From Microcebus murinus (lineage: Eukaryota > Chordata > Mammalia > Primates > Cheirogaleidae): 64,000 nucleotides of DNA. A model generated the notes under the pieces. It ran no database searches, was not told the origin of the DNA, and saw nothing but the letters and a program-made list of their open reading frames with translations. Positions 23,290 through 36,039 of the stretch are shown here, one piece after another. Positions within the stretch are counted from its first letter, which is position 1; the number at the start of each line of letters is the position of its first letter. The position numbers and the translations under genes are program-made. Location: NCBI RefSeq assembly GCF_040939455.1, contig NC_134108.1, forward strand, positions 81,760,001-81,824,000, in the 5' to 3' direction.

Positions 23290-23436
23290 GTCTCAAGCAT
23301 TTCCCTGTGGTCCCCAACTGCTGGGCCGGGCACAAAGCTCTACCACCTAGCCCCACCACCCTCCATCCCCCAGTCTGTGGAAAAATTGTCTTTCATGAAA
23401 CCGGTCCCTGGTACCAAAAAGGTTGGAAACCATTGG
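23290..23436 (-). mobile_element. MER1-type hAT fragment, internally deleted, antisense
   Basis: Antisense pieces 'gtggaaaaattgtctttcatg', 'aaccggtccctggtacca' and 'aggttggaaaccattg' match the element at 843-1080; the other end is 'gtggtccccaactgctgggc'. Confidence 0.55.
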
Positions 23437-24832
23437 GATACTCAACCATTACACTATCTAAATTATATTTTCTTCTAATACTAACGGAATCTTCCTACAT
23501 TGCTCTTTTTTTGGATGATAGGGAAATCATGAGAACACTAAGTTATGTTTTAGCAATATCTAAAATGCAATGTTTTAAGTGTTTCTTCTTTAGCAAATAT
23601 CACGATTTGCACGTTGGGTAATTATATTGGTAATAATCAGCTATTTAATTATCTAAATATGACATGCTGTAGAGTTGATATTACATGATAGAACTAGTTG
23701 ATTGCTGGGATTTCTTTTTATTTATGTTCTGTGTTCACATTCTCCATTAATCAAAAAAAACCTGATTTGTCAGAATTTATGCTTTGGTATTTGAATTGTG
23801 GCTTAATTAATATCAATGTGTAAAGGAGGCTCAGTGATGAATATTAAAATAATTAAAACTGATACTAAGTCACTCTGAGGTCATCCTTGGAGTTGGCAAC
23901 CAGGTAGCAGAGAGCATGAGAGAAAGTATACAGGTTCACCAAGGATATTTGGGGTTTTGGGTTAAGCCTAAAAAATGGCATATTATCACTTCTACCCACA
24001 TTCATTATCCTGGGGTTGATCTGGGAGGGGGGACTGGGTAGAGTAGTTTGGTTGTGTGCTCAGAAGGAAAATGAAAAAGGTTTAAATATGCAATGTGGTG
24101 TCTGCTTCAGAGTTTGTTGCTGCAACCAGGAGGCGATACTTGTCAATGTTTCTTCTAAGGATTTAAGGTTAATAATGATTCTCAATAATGGTCACATGAT
24201 AAACACCATTGTTATTACTAATTATAAATAAAAAGTTTTAATTTGGGACTGGAATATGGAATTAGGTAGTACATATAATAATATGTTTATTCTTAATGCC
24301 GATTGATAAGTTAAAATTCCTTGTAGACGAATGTTTAAAATACTTAGCAAAAAGTCTAGTTATAAATATTTAAAATTTTAAATAAACTATACATAGAGAT
24401 AATTGGCATGCTAATCGAATGCCATGTATATATTAAAATACTTGTTTTACTAAAAATTTACCATATATAATTGGTGAAAATTATTTTTTAAACAGAAAAC
24501 AATTTTGTAAATTATTTACTAATTCACACTATCTTAACCTTTGAATAGGCTAAAGTTGTCATTTATTACTTAGATAAAGTATTATACATATTTACTTTAA
24601 ATGTGCAGCTTGTCCTTTGAGAAATAGTGTTATACATGTAACTCTGTATATATGTAAATGTGAAATAAACAGAAGAATTGCTCCCATATACCATGTTCTT
24701 CAGTGACTATTCGCCTTCACAACTGCTGACTCTTAAGTTATTACTTTAAAGGACATTTTTTTTACCTGAATATCATATATAATATGTTTACAATAGTATT
24801 ACTAAAACATAGCATAATCTTATTTCTTTTAG
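23437..24832. other. intron 7, last part, nothing recognised
   Basis: AT-rich sequence up to the exon 8 acceptor. The 71-codon open frame near 24016 has no recognisable protein character. Confidence 0.4.
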
Positions 24833-24958
24833 GCCTATGGCATGTCTGCTTTACCTTTAAATCTGATAAAAGGCACTAGAAGCACTGCTTATGAACGTTT
24901 AGAAAATACTGAAGACATTGAAGAGGTGGAGCAACACATTCAAACAATTAAATCAAAA
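24833..24958 (+). CDS. LMBRD1: LMBRD1 exon 8 (residues ~213-254)
   Basis: A 126-bp exon (42 codons, phase 0) with acceptor 'ttcttttag' and donor 'gtgagt'. It reads AYGMSALPLNLIKGTRSTAY followed by ERLENTEDIEEVEQHIQ and ends KSK. It closes membrane segment 5 and starts the large cytosolic loop, which has charged coiled-coil-like character. It is separated from exon 7 by a 13.5-kb intron full of transposons. Confidence 0.95.
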
Positions 24959-25379
24959 GTGAGTTGGGTGTTCTGTTGTAATCGAGAAACACAATGGGAC
25001 TTAGATATTGGCAAACTCATTATTTTTTACATTGTTTGAATTTTTTGCAACTTAGCCTTTAAGAACTATGTACATATTTTTAAAAATGTGTCTTCCATAT
25101 AATGTAGTTCACTGGCAATTTGAGAATTTCTATCAGTGTTCTAACACTTAAAAAACAAGTTCTTCTTATATGATCTAGACCTTGCTAGTTCTCAGGTATC
25201 CTGATTCCATGTGTAAAATCAGATTTTAATATACTATTTATGTTAACGTTTTATTTACTAGTTAAGCTAAAGATTACTGATTAAATGTACTTCTAAAATA
25301 CAATAAGAGTTTTTCATCCTTTATCACTTTCAAGTAACAAATCTTACCTAAAGATTGTAGGAAAAAATGGCAAGTTTTC

Positions 25380-27110
25380 TAAATTATTCTATTAAGCTAG
25401 CATGATCCTGATAAAGAAACCAGACAATGATAGCATACAAAAAAGGAAATTACATACTTTCTTATAAAGTATAAGCAAATATTTTAATATAAATAAAATA
25501 ATTCAAAACTTATGCCATAATAAAAGAATATTTCATAATTCTCAGGATAGGTTTATCTCAGAAATGCAAGCATGATACATTAGAAAATATATTGAAGTAG
25601 TATAATATATTGAAATTAAATGTTAAATATTAGCATCTTAATGTATGCCAAAGAGTATTTGGTAAAAGTCAGTTTGTAGTTATGATTTAAAAAATGCTTA
25701 TCAAATTAGAAGAGAATATTGAACAAAGGAAGCTTCTAATAAGCATCATAGTTAATAGTAAAAAAATAGAAACTTTCCCATTAAAGTCAGATGTAGGGCT
25801 GTGATGCCAGTATCGTTGATACTCTTTGGTATATTCCTGGAGCTCCTAGTCAGATAAGAAAGAATTAAGTAAAAACATTGTGGGAAGGGGAGAAAAAAAG
25901 GAATCCAACCTTTATTATTTACAGATATCATCTGCCAAGAGAATCTAAAAGAATCGAATGACATACTAGTAATTCATCGAGGTGTCTAGATATAAACTTA
26001 TAAAAATTATTAACCAGTTGGAGGTTATAATATTAATAGGAAATGATCTCATTCACAGTAACCATAAACTACAAAATAATAAGAAATGTCAGGATCTTCC
26101 TGATAGAAATTATAAAATTTACTGAAATACATAAAAGACACAAATAAATGAAGAATGGCATCAGTTCATAATTGAGAAAATTCAGTAGAGATGACAGTGT
26201 TTTGACAGTATAATCTGTAAAATACAAAAAATGAAATTTGCAAAAATCTCATACCGTAAAATATGGATTCTGAATTCAAATCAAGTATAAAATTTATAAA
26301 ACATTAGCAGAAGATGAAAATAAAATTTTATCTTGGTGTGGACATTTCTAAATGGTACACAAAACTCAGGTGCTAATTAAGAGAAGATTGATGAGTTTTA
26401 AATTTTTATGTTGTAAAATTTGTGTACAAAAAGAAAGTTAAAGACCAACAATATGGGAAAAATCTCTAATACAGGTGATGTATGAAGAGCATCTTTAAGT
26501 CAGTAAGGAAAAGGACAACTGACACACAAACAGAAATATTGAACACAGGATTTAAATAGGTAGTTCACTGAAGGAACTATTAAACTATTCAGTAAAAATA
26601 TGAAATGATGCTTGAATTAATTAGTAATCAATAGGTTGACCAAGCATCTCAGTTTACCTGGGACCTGAGGGGTTTTCCAGAACCTGAGACTTTCAGTGCT
26701 AAATCAGGACAGTTGATAACCTTAATAATCAAAGGTGTGAAAATTAGAACAACTCAACTTTTTTTAATCCTTTGGAATTTTAAAAACTTTTACTTGTATC
26801 ATGTGTTGATGGGAATTGAAAGATAGGTATATTGTTTATAGAAATATAAGATATGCAACTTTTTAAAGAAAATTGACTGTTGTGACACGATGCCTATACA
26901 CACATACCTTTTAATAATTAAACTTTAATCAAACAGTTCACCTCTAGAAATCTGTCCTATTGGATTATATGTACACATTTGTACCCAAGTATATAAGGAT
27001 GTTTTTGGCACATTGTCAATGGCTCTCACCAAAAATTAAAATAAAGGAAACAATCTAAATGTTCAAAAATAGGAATATGTGCAGATGTATATTGACCTGC
27101 TTAACACTGA
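25380..27110 (+). repeat. old L1 ORF2 to 3' end, sense
   Basis: Decayed sense L1 follows ORF2 order: 'gatcctgataaagaaacc', 'tttatctcagaaatgcaagc', 'gagctcctagtcag', 'ttatttacagatatcatctg', and further on 3'-end-like text 'tggaaacaatctaaatgttc'-type. No frame survives. Confidence 0.6.
26640..26725 (+). mobile_element. short DNA-transposon-like insertion inside old L1
   Basis: 'accaagcatctcagtttacctggga' to 'gctaaatcaggacagt' resembles an ancient short element with 'cccggtttgcctggga'-like ends. Family not assigned. Confidence 0.35.
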
Positions 27111-27719
27111 TAACCATAGGAAAGGGGAGTGGTAATATGGTAATTGCGGACAGTGTGAAGGAAAGCATTCACCTTTTTCTTTTCTTAACCCTTTTACTAC
27201 ATTTTAACCTTTATAACTACATTTTTTATTTCAAATGAGATAGATTATTGACTTCTGAGTTTCCATCCTAGTGTTTGTTTTTCTGACCAAAATTCTTATA
27301 TTAGTTTAATCAATTGGCACTGCAGAATGGACATTAATCCCTATTCCACTGAAGGATCCACCAAATAGGTAGATAACTTGGGTTTGGATTCTTAAATTAG
27401 TTTTCCAAATTTATTTTTCTGAAATAGTGAAAGCCAGCATTTAAACAAAATTACCTCATTGTTGGTATCCTTTTGATATTGTTAATATAATGGAAGTATT
27501 GAGAAAAATTGTTGTGATTAAGATATAAAGTGCTGAACCCTTCTCATACCACACACTTGAAGTACTATTGCCTAGATCTGTCTTCCAGAAGGGAGTGTTC
27601 ATTTTATTCCTCTGACCTTCAGAAAATACCTTTCCGTAAGTTTCCCTTTTCTGGGGGATGTAGTGTGATAATACCCAGTGTACTTAAAAGAGTAAAGATA
27701 ATTATAGTCCAGTTTATAT

Positions 27720-27885
27720 AAAGTGTGTGGTCTCTGGGCTAGTAGCATCAGCATCTCCTGGGAATTTGGTAGAAATGTGAATTCTAGGCCCCAGTCAAGA
27801 CCTACTAAATCATAGAGGCTAGAAATTTGTGTTTAACAAACTTTTCAGGTGATTCTTATGCATGATAAAATATGAGAAGCAGTAA
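27720..27885 (+). mobile_element. MER5A-type hAT element
   Basis: 'tgtggtctctgggctagtagc', 'catcagcatctcctgggaa', 'gaattctaggccccag', 'cagacctactaaat'-like and 'caggtgattcttatgcatg' match MER5A in order. Confidence 0.75.
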
Positions 27886-28949
27886 GTTAAAGTATGGAAG
27901 AAGATGGTTAGTTCTAGAAGAGCATGGTGATACAAATATGTAAAGAGATTATTATAATTGTGTAAATCTTATTAGAAGGTCTATGGATATTATCTTCATT
28001 ATATCTGTGATTTCAAATTGAGGCTACACTAGGATATATAGACAGCAATATGCTATATATCTGCTAAGAACTCATTTAATCCTTAATAAGACTGTTAAAG
28101 ACATTCTAATATCTAATATCTCTGCATTTTTAAATGTCCTGTGTAAATATTTTTCTTGTTCCTTACAGTAAAAGCAAACAGATTTGTATTTCACCCTTTT
28201 TTGTATTTAGCAGTTGTTGTATTATTATACCCAATTAGAGACACCTGGGGGCAGGGAAGTTCATATGGAAAAGTGTACCTGTGAGACATCATGAAAAAGA
28301 TACTGCCTATGGTTAAAAAAAGCATCACGTAAAAATTGATGGAAGTTATCTGTCAGATAGTCTGGCCAAAGAAAGCATGACTCATTTGCAAATGTACTTA
28401 GAAAAGAGGGAAGTACCAATTCTTAGCAATTGTTATAAAGACCTCTACATATCACTTATACTTGTGTTGCATCACTCTGCTGGTATTTAAACCATCCTGA
28501 AAAGTTCAGGTAACACAACCACTTGACTAAAGAGAGGAAGGAGGCAGGGCCACATATATTGAAATAAGATACACGAGTTTGGAGGGGTGGGAGAATAACT
28601 GAACAAAATACATGGTAATTAACGCTTCTTATAAACAACCACCCTTTTTGTGGAATATTTTTACAAATATTTCTCTTTCCATATAGCTTTACCATATATT
28701 TGGAAAACAGGGATGAAGAGGGAGACAGTGTTAAATGTACACACTGTATGAAATGTACACACATTTTGATGCTGATCTTGGTTTAGCTATATTTATTGTC
28801 ACATTGCAGTTGTCAATTTTTTTCACTTTGTAAATTTGCCTAAGGATTGTCCAACCTAAAGAAGTTTTGTTGCCTGATATGCTAAATATGGTGGATACTT
28901 TATTAAGACTTTAAGGGTAAAACTTTTATTTTGTTCTATAATTTTGCAG
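27886..28949. other. intron 8, last part, nothing recognised
   Basis: AT-rich DNA; the minus-strand open frame at 28456-28764 shows no known domain. Confidence 0.4.
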
Positions 28950-29102
28950 AGCAAAGATGGGCGACCTTTGCCAGCAAGGGATAGACGTGCCTTAAAACAA
29001 TTTGAAGAAAGGTTACGGACACTTAAGAAAAGAGAGAGACATTTAGAATTCATTGAAAACAGCTGGTGGACAAAATTTTGTGGTGCTCTGCGTCCTCTGA
29101 AG
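28950..29102 (+). CDS. LMBRD1: LMBRD1 exon 9 (residues ~255-305)
   Basis: A 153-bp exon (51 codons, phase 0), acceptor 'attttgcag', donor 'gtaaat' (weaker than the usual gtaagt). It encodes the cytosolic loop starting SKDGRPLPARDRRALKQFEE, then a basic RTLKKRERH segment and a WWTKFCGALRPLK tail leading into membrane segment 6. The loop is hydrophilic and helical in character, as expected for LMBD1. Confidence 0.95.
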
Positions 29103-29179
29103 GTAAATGAAGTTTTAAAAAAATATGCTGTCACTCTTCTTCTAACTGTGTGATTGAATTCTTGTTTTGAGGCATTGCA

Positions 29180-29365
29180 GCATGGTACTTAAGATCTTCA
29201 AATTTGGAGTTTAATCTAGTTTTGAGTCACAACTGTCTCTTTCAGTCATTTGGGCAAGGTAAGTATAATTTTTCTGAGCTTCGTTTACTCATATGTAATG
29301 TAAGTATTATAACAGTTGTTGGGAAATTCAAATACAAATATAGATAAGTAATGTAATATACTGCT
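29180..29365 (+). repeat. MIR SINE, diverged
   Basis: 'gagtcacaactgtctc', 'gggcaaggtaagtataa', 'ttctgagcttcgtttactc' follow the MIR pattern. Confidence 0.45.
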
Positions 29366-30246
29366 GGCATATTTTACAAGTTTGGTCTTTTATATAAATA
29401 GGAAGATGTGGGACCCATAGTAGAACTCAAGAACTCTAACTTAAAGTAATAGAATTTGCCTCATCATTGCCTCATTTGCCTCCCAAAGTATATTAGAAAG
29501 GTATTATTCGAGATGGAAAACCATTATTTTCTTTATTTTTGGAAACCATTGTTTGCCTGCCTTGAATTCTTGGGATTGTGATACCTAAACTTAAATGCCT
29601 AGATTGAATTAAAGTCATTATAGTATGACACGGACTCAAAAGTAACTAAAAATGCCGGCCATATGTAGGCTTACAAACTTAGTCATTCTGTATCTGGGGG
29701 CACATCAAACACCAAACCTTCGTATGCAATAGAATGCCAGTAGTAATTCAGAAAATGCAGTGAATGGACTGACTTGAAGTGAAGTTAGGCAAGATGAAGC
29801 TAGAAAGTGGGTTTTGGCTAAATTAAAAAAAAAAAATGTTTCAGAGAATCCTGTCAAAGATGACTCAGGTTGAATTCTGGTGCTTATTTTTCTGTCTTTT
29901 AATTAGAAAGCAAATGCACTCACTAAGTGCCCACCCTTTAAAAACTCCTCTTGAGTTTTCAAAAATGTATTATAATCAGTTAGTTTTTCTTTGTAATCAC
30001 TTTTATAATGTTCTGTTAGAATAACTTTTTTAAAGACTCACCCCAGTCCTTTTTCCCAAGATGGCTTATCTTCATATTACCAAAAGTATGATGAAACCTT
30101 CTCCAACCCTTATTTTAATCCTAAATTGTTTATAGCTTCTTATCAATATTTATAACCTAGTCTCTAACATCAGCTGCCTTCTTTTAAACCTGCTTTGTCC
30201 CATTTCACTGAACATGTATTTAGAAGGATTTTTTAAATCAACTTTA

Positions 30247-30602
30247 TTAACCACTTCGGTAGGAGCATCAGCTATAGTCGACAGCCACAGATGAACGTGC
30301 ACAGAGACTTTAGCTGACAGCCGTGATATGACTTCTCTAATTTTTCATTTATCAAAATAAAATTGTGAACATTTAAAAATAATGTAATAAAAACATATAT
30401 GTGTATGTTATCTATTCTGATTTATATTACAAGTAAAGCTGCCTGTAAAGTAAAACAAGCTTTCAGTGCTTTAAAGCTTTCCTCATCACACAAAAGCAAA
30501 ACGGATTCGTTGTCAATGCACAGCACAAACTATCGTGCGGACTATGAGTGCAGGCTGTGGGCAAGGTTTCGTGGCCGGTGAGCGCCGTACCAAAGTGGTT
30601 AA
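30247..30602. mobile_element. piggyBac-like non-autonomous element with TTAA duplication
   Basis: TTAA at 30247-30250 and 30599-30602 flank a 348-bp element whose ends are inverted: 'ccacttcggta' at the left, 'taccaaagtgg' at the right. TTAA-specific insertion is the hallmark of piggyBac. The ends keep several CpGs (tcg, acg, gccg, gcgccg), unusual in this AT-rich intron and a sign of youth. No transposase frame, but 'aataaaatt' and A-rich internal text suggest it derives from the 3' part of a longer element. Non-autonomous piggyBacs of this kind are known from mouse lemur. Confidence 0.75.
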
Positions 30603-30605
30603 GGG

Positions 30606-32530
30606 TTCAGATTGTTTTTGCCAAATATAGATACGTAGATGGAAAGAATATTCGTGTATCCCCAAAATCTACATTGTGCTCTCCCCTGTTCCCCTTGAGC
30701 TCAGACCCCAGGTAACTACTGATATCCTTTCTGATGTTAAACTTTAGTTTTGTGTGTTCTAGAATTTTATGTAAATGGAATCATAAAATGTACAGTCTTT
30801 TGTTTGGCTTCTTTGGCATGGGACAATGTTTTTGAGATTGATTCATATTGTTGCATTTTTGTCTGGTGGTCCATCCCGTTTTATTGCTCAATAGTATTAT
30901 TCCAGTGTGTATCTATATCAAATTGGGTCATCTCACATGGCACTGGACATTAGGGTTGTTTCCAGTTTGAGACTATAATAATATTGATATGTATGTTTTT
31001 GTATAACTCTTTGTGCATATATGTGCTTTTATCTATTTCTCTTGGGTAAATAACTAGGAGTAGAATTTCTGGGTCTAATGTTTAATGCATGTTTAACTTT
31101 ATAAGAAACCGCCAAAGTCTTTTCCAAAATGGTTACACCATTTTTATTCCCATAACAGTATGAGATTTCCAATTACTTTATATCCTTGTCAACTCTTTTT
31201 TAGTGTTTGTATGAGTTATTTTGATGAAGTAGCATCTCATGATTTTGTTTTGCATTTCCCTAGTGACTAATGATATTGAGCATCTTTTTGTATACTTATT
31301 GGCTATTTGTGTATCTTTTGTAAAATATGTATTTGAATGTTTTGGACATTTTCTAAATTAGTTTTTTTATTAGTGAGTTACAAGAGCTCTTTACATTAAT
31401 ATATTCTGGAACAAGTACATTATCAAGTATTAAAACATGCATTGTGAAAATCATCTCCTAGTTTGTGGTTTGTTTTCTGTATGTTTTTGTGTTCTTAGCA
31501 CTATTATTCAAATAGATATTTCTTACATTTTTATGAATTCACATTTATTTTTGTATTCTCAGATGTTTGTCTAGCATAAGGTAACAAATATTTTCTCTTA
31601 TGCTTTACTCTAAAAGTTTTGTAGATTTAACTCGTATATTTAGGTTTGTGGTCCATTGTAAGTTAATTTTGTGGTATGGTATGACGTAAGGGTTAAGGTT
31701 TATTTTATTTTCTGTATGGGTATCCAGTTCTGGCATCATCAAAAAAAAAATTTTGTCAAGACTATCCTTTGCTTTTTGAATTTCCTTGGCAGCGTTGTCA
31801 AATCAATTGATTATATTGTATATGTGCGTCTAATTCTGGACACTGTCTTCTACTCCATTGCTCTATATGTCTGTGTGCTAGTACTCGATTACTATAGCTT
31901 TATAATCAGTCATGAAATCAGATAAATTCTTCAGGTTTTCTTTTTTCCTTTTTCAAAATTGTTTTGCCTATGCTAGATCTTTTGCATTTTCATATAAATT
32001 TTATACATTGATTTATAATTTCACAAAACACCCACTGGGATATCCATTGGGATTACTTTGAATCTATAGGCAAATTTGGGGAGAATCTATGTCTTAACAA
32101 TATTGAATTTTCCAATTCATGAATATGATATCTTTACATTTATTTACATCTTCTTAAATTTCTTTCAGCAGTGCTTTGTAGTGTTTAGTGTAGAGCTCTT
32201 ATAAATATCTTGATAAATTTATCTCTTTTTTTTATATTCTTGCAAGTTATGTTGTTTAATTTCAATTTTCAATATTTGCTGCCAGTATGTAGAAATTTGT
32301 TTTTGTTCATTGACCTTACATCCTGCAACCCGTCTAAATTACTAATTTTAGGAGCTTTATTGTAGATTCCTTAGGAATTTTTATATACATGATATCAACT
32401 GGTAAAAGTTTTACTTCTTCCTTTCAAATGTGAGATTTCCAGTTGTTTTTTACTTTCCTTATTTCACTGGCAGAAACTTCCAGTACAATCAGTTTATCAT
32501 TTATTCCTCTTGTTATGTAAATATGTCATT
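30606..32530 (-). repeat. old L1 3' half, antisense
   Basis: Long antisense L1 with recognisable 3' UTR and ORF2 segments: 'taaatggaatcataaaatgta', 'ctcttgggtaaataactagg', 'gcatttccctagtgactaatg', 'actatagctttataatcagtc' and 'gggattactttgaatctatag'. Several short open frames on the + strand here are noise. Confidence 0.75.
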
Positions 32531-33139
32531 CTTGAATATTGATCTAAATTCTTACCTATCTTTTTATTGTCTGGTCCTAAGTTAAAATAGGGTAATATGC
32601 CTGCCTGAAGGAAATCTCTGGGGATACGAACTGATTGATAATTGAGGGTTTAACATGTATGTGAACAGATAAACATTGCTTTTCTTTCATTAAATGAGAT
32701 ACGAAAGTTATTTATTATTCATCACTTCTATGTTTTGTCTATAGTTGATATAATTCAGAAATAGAAAGTCCCATGTTCATTTAGCGCTTCTTAAACATTA
32801 GCATCCAAGTCAATCTAGACTCACCACTCTGCACTGCCCACTATATGCTAAAAGTGATTTAAGACCTTTGAGAAATTCTTTGAAGAACTTCTCAAAGAAA
32901 GAACACATTTCTTTGAAGTTACGTTCTGTATCAAAATATTTTATGCTAATGTTGCATTTTACTCTGTGCTATAATCCATGTTTGTTTTTAATAAAATGTA
33001 TTAAGTATAAATTTTTGCATATGCAAACAATTTTACAATTTTGTTATTACCAGTAGAGACCCCTCCCCCTCCTTCAAGATGGCCTGTTGTTCTTGTGATT
33101 TCACATTGCCTTGCATTCCCTAGGATATGCACACCTCTT

Positions 33140-33370
33140 TTCAGAAATATGATTCAGATCATGGGCTTTCCAGTCACATACCTTTGGGTTTGAGTCCTTG
33201 GTCTGCTTCTCACCAGCTATGTAATCTCTCATTACTTCAAATTTCTGAACTTTGTTTTTCTCATTTGTAAAATAGAGTTATATACTTATTTTTATTGTGG
33301 GAATTAAATGAAATACTGTGTGCATTGCACTGCCTTTTGATGTAGACAGCCCAGAAAATTGTAGCTGCTG
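33140..33370 (+). repeat. MIR SINE
   Basis: 'catgggctttccagtcacat', 'gagtccttggtctgcttctc', 'ctgaactttgtttttctcat' and 'gtgggaattaaatgaaatac' match MIR. Confidence 0.65.
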
Positions 33371-33637
33371 TTGTTATAGTTCTCTATATAGAATTTTTCA
33401 ACTTCCTAAATATTATCATGGAACTGAAGGAAGGAGATTAGTTTTGTTTGAAGATAATTATAAAAATAAGCATTTAATTAGAATAAGTTAGTGGTTAATT
33501 TAAACAGCATTTATAAATAATATCAAACACATTTCTAGATATATAGTCTAATGTTCATTAAATACTTGAATAAACTCTTTCCTGATAGTGAGGTATGCTT
33601 GAGCTTGTACAACTAATTGGCCTAGGTAACTTACAGA

Positions 33638-33910
33638 TCCATTAGGTTTTTTTGGTTTGTTTTTGTTTTTTACCCCCGGAATAATACAGGGGTATTAATG
33701 CTTTGGTTACATGAATTGCTTTTGTACAATTTGAGTTACAGTTATAAGTGTGCCCATCACCTGGATAGTGTGGAATGTACAAAAAATGGTAAACTAATAT
33801 CTTTTGTAACAACCTGGATGGAACTGGAGACCATTCACCATATGTACTCGTCATTAAATTGGAACTAATTGATCAACACTCATGCACATATGGTAACTCC
33901 ATTAGGTTTT
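33638..33910 (-). mobile_element. second 5'-inverted L1 with 13-bp target duplications
   Basis: Perfect 13-bp repeats 'tccattaggtttt' at 33638-33650 and 33898-33910 bound a 247-bp L1. The left part is antisense 3' UTR ('aggggtattaatgctttgg', 'gtgtgcccatcacctgga'). From ~33800 the + strand reads sense ORF2 end ('acaacctggatggaactgga', 'tcattaaattggaact'). This is again the twin-priming structure, here very short. Confidence 0.85.
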
Positions 33911-33969
33911 AAATATACCTGAAATATTACCATATGTACTTATTTAGAAAGTTATAAATTCATGTTTAT

Positions 33970-34205
33970 AATTATATCAAATTTTTAAAAGATTTTTTTA
34001 TAGTGGTAAATATATATCATAAAATTTATTATTGTAACTACTTTTTGGTGTACATTCAGTGACATTAAGTACATTCACAATATTGTACAACTATCACCGC
34101 TATCCATTTCTTGATCTTTTTCAAACAGAAACAATGTATCTATTAAACAATAATTCCCAATTCCCTGGTGATCTCTATTCTACTTTCTGTCTTTTAGAAT
34201 TTGCC
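33970..34205 (-). repeat. old L1 3' UTR, antisense
   Basis: 'catcataaaatttattatt', 'gtgtacattcagtgacatt' and 'caactatcaccgctatcca' are typical antisense L1 3' UTR text. Confidence 0.55.
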
Positions 34206-34289
34206 TAGTCGAGGAACCTAGAGCAAAGAAAACAGAAAATGTACACAAAATTATCTAACAATAAGGTATTGTTGAGTCTAAATGTGTCA

Positions 34290-35935
34290 GTCATCTATAA
34301 ATGTGAATGGATCTAACTCGCCATTAAAAGAAAAATTTTAATTTTTTTCACAAAGCAAGATCCAATTATATACTGTTTACAAGACATACATCTAAAACAG
34401 TGATTCAGAAAGACTAAAAATAAAGAGCTATTTAAAGATATACTGGACAAATAGAAACAATAAGGAAGCGCAGATGGTGATCCTATTAGACAAAGCAGAA
34501 TTCAAGCCAAAATACATTAAATGCAACAAAGGAGGATACTTTTTGTGGTATGTAGAATGCCTCCCTCCTCCTCCAATGATGCCCTAATCCCTGAAACCTG
34601 TGAATATGTTACATTAAGTGGCAAAAAGAACTTTTCAGATGTAAGGTTATAGATGTAAGGTAAGAGATTATCCTGGATTGTCCAGGTGGGTCCAATCTAA
34701 TAACATGAGCCCTTAAAAGCAGAGCACTTTCTTGACTAGAGTGACAGAGAAGTCGTGAAGGGCAAATCAGAGATATTCAAAGTGTGAGAATGACTTTAAT
34801 TGCCATTACTGGTTTGAAGATGGAAGGGCAATGTGGTAAGGAATGTAAACAGACTTAAGAAACTGAGAGAGGCTCCCAAATGATAGCCAACAAAGAAATA
34901 AAAACTTAGCTCTAGAACCTCAAGGAACTGAATTCTAACAACAATCTGAATGAATGAACATGAAAGTATTTCTTCTTCAGAGACTCCAGAAGGGAACATA
35001 GCCCTATTGACACCTTAGTTTTGGGGCCCTGAGAGAACTAAAGTGGAGAACCAGATGAGCCATACTCTTAACCATGCTCTTAACCATGCTCTTAACAAAC
35101 ATCTGACTCACGGAAACTGAGATAATAAATGGGTATTGTTTTAAGCCACTAGGAGGAGGAAGAGGGAGAAGTTTGTCATGGCAGCAATTAGTAAAAAACA
35201 AAAACGAATGCATTTAAATATGAAAAGTCACAATTTACAATGAAGATATAATAGGTATGAATATCTGTGAGCCAATAACAGCAACTACCTTTATGAAAGC
35301 AAAAACTATGGGAGATTCAAAGAGATATAGATTGAAACATAGTAATAATAATAAGGGACTAATATAACACCATAGTCAGGGAAAAACAGTTCAAGGAGAC
35401 AAAATTAAGACTGTAGAGACCTAGATATTATCAGTAAAGTTTAATTTATACCTTTTTACTTTACCTCTAGATAATAGAGAATATACCTTCTATCCAAGTA
35501 CACATGGACAAAAGTTGATCATATATTCATAAAGTTTTGCGGAGTAGATATATTAGAACTCTTCTCTAATAGCAAGGCATTAAAAGTAGAAATTATAACA
35601 AAATAAACTAACACATTTCACCTGGAAATTAACCTTATATGCAGCAATTCTTGAGTGAAAGGAAAGGGGAAATAAAAATAGATTACAGCATTTTTAAATT
35701 AATAATGGAAACATTAGAAACTGTGGAATACATTAAAAAAAGAGTGATCAGATAAATTTATAGCCTGAAACACACTTATCATTAAAAATGGAAGTCCAAA
35801 AAGATACAAGTCCAAGCACTAAATTCCAATCCCCAAAAGATAGCAAAAGGACGAAAGAAACCAAAAGAAAGAACAAGGAATAAAATAAAGATAAAAGCAG
35901 AAAGTAACAAGGTCAGGAGAGGAAAAAGACAATTA
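34290..35935 (+). repeat. old L1 ORF2 fragment, sense, interrupted by an MLT1 LTR
   Basis: Left part to ~34545: 'atgtgaatggatctaactc', 'actgtttacaagacataca' (L1 ORF2 5' region). Right part from ~35175: 'tgaatatctgtgagccaa', 'gaaattaaccttatatgcag'-like. The two pieces read in order around the LTR at 34548-35145. Confidence 0.55.
34548..35145 (+). repeat. MLT1-type LTR (ERVL-MaLR), solo, sense
   Basis: 'tatgtagaatgcctccctcc', 'gatgccctaatccctgaaac', 'gattatcctggattgtccag', 'gtgggtccaatctaataaca' and 'ttgttttaagccactagg' match an MLT1 LTR in order. It contains a small triple tandem repeat, 'ccatactcttaa/ccatgctcttaa', near 35060-35097. No retroviral coding sequence. Confidence 0.75.
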
Positions 35936-35936
35936 C

Positions 35937-36015
35937 AGTCAGCCTTCCATATCCACAGGTTCAACACCAGCGGATTCAACAAACCACAGATTGAAAATAC
36001 AGTATTTAGTACTAA
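35937..36015 (+). mobile_element. Tigger/MER2-type 5'-end fragment
   Basis: 'cagtcagccttccatatcca' and 'ccagcggattcaacaaaccac' match the 5' end of the MER2-type family, also seen full length at 53655. Confidence 0.5.
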
Positions 36016-36039
36016 TAATTTATGTTTTAATTAATAGAC

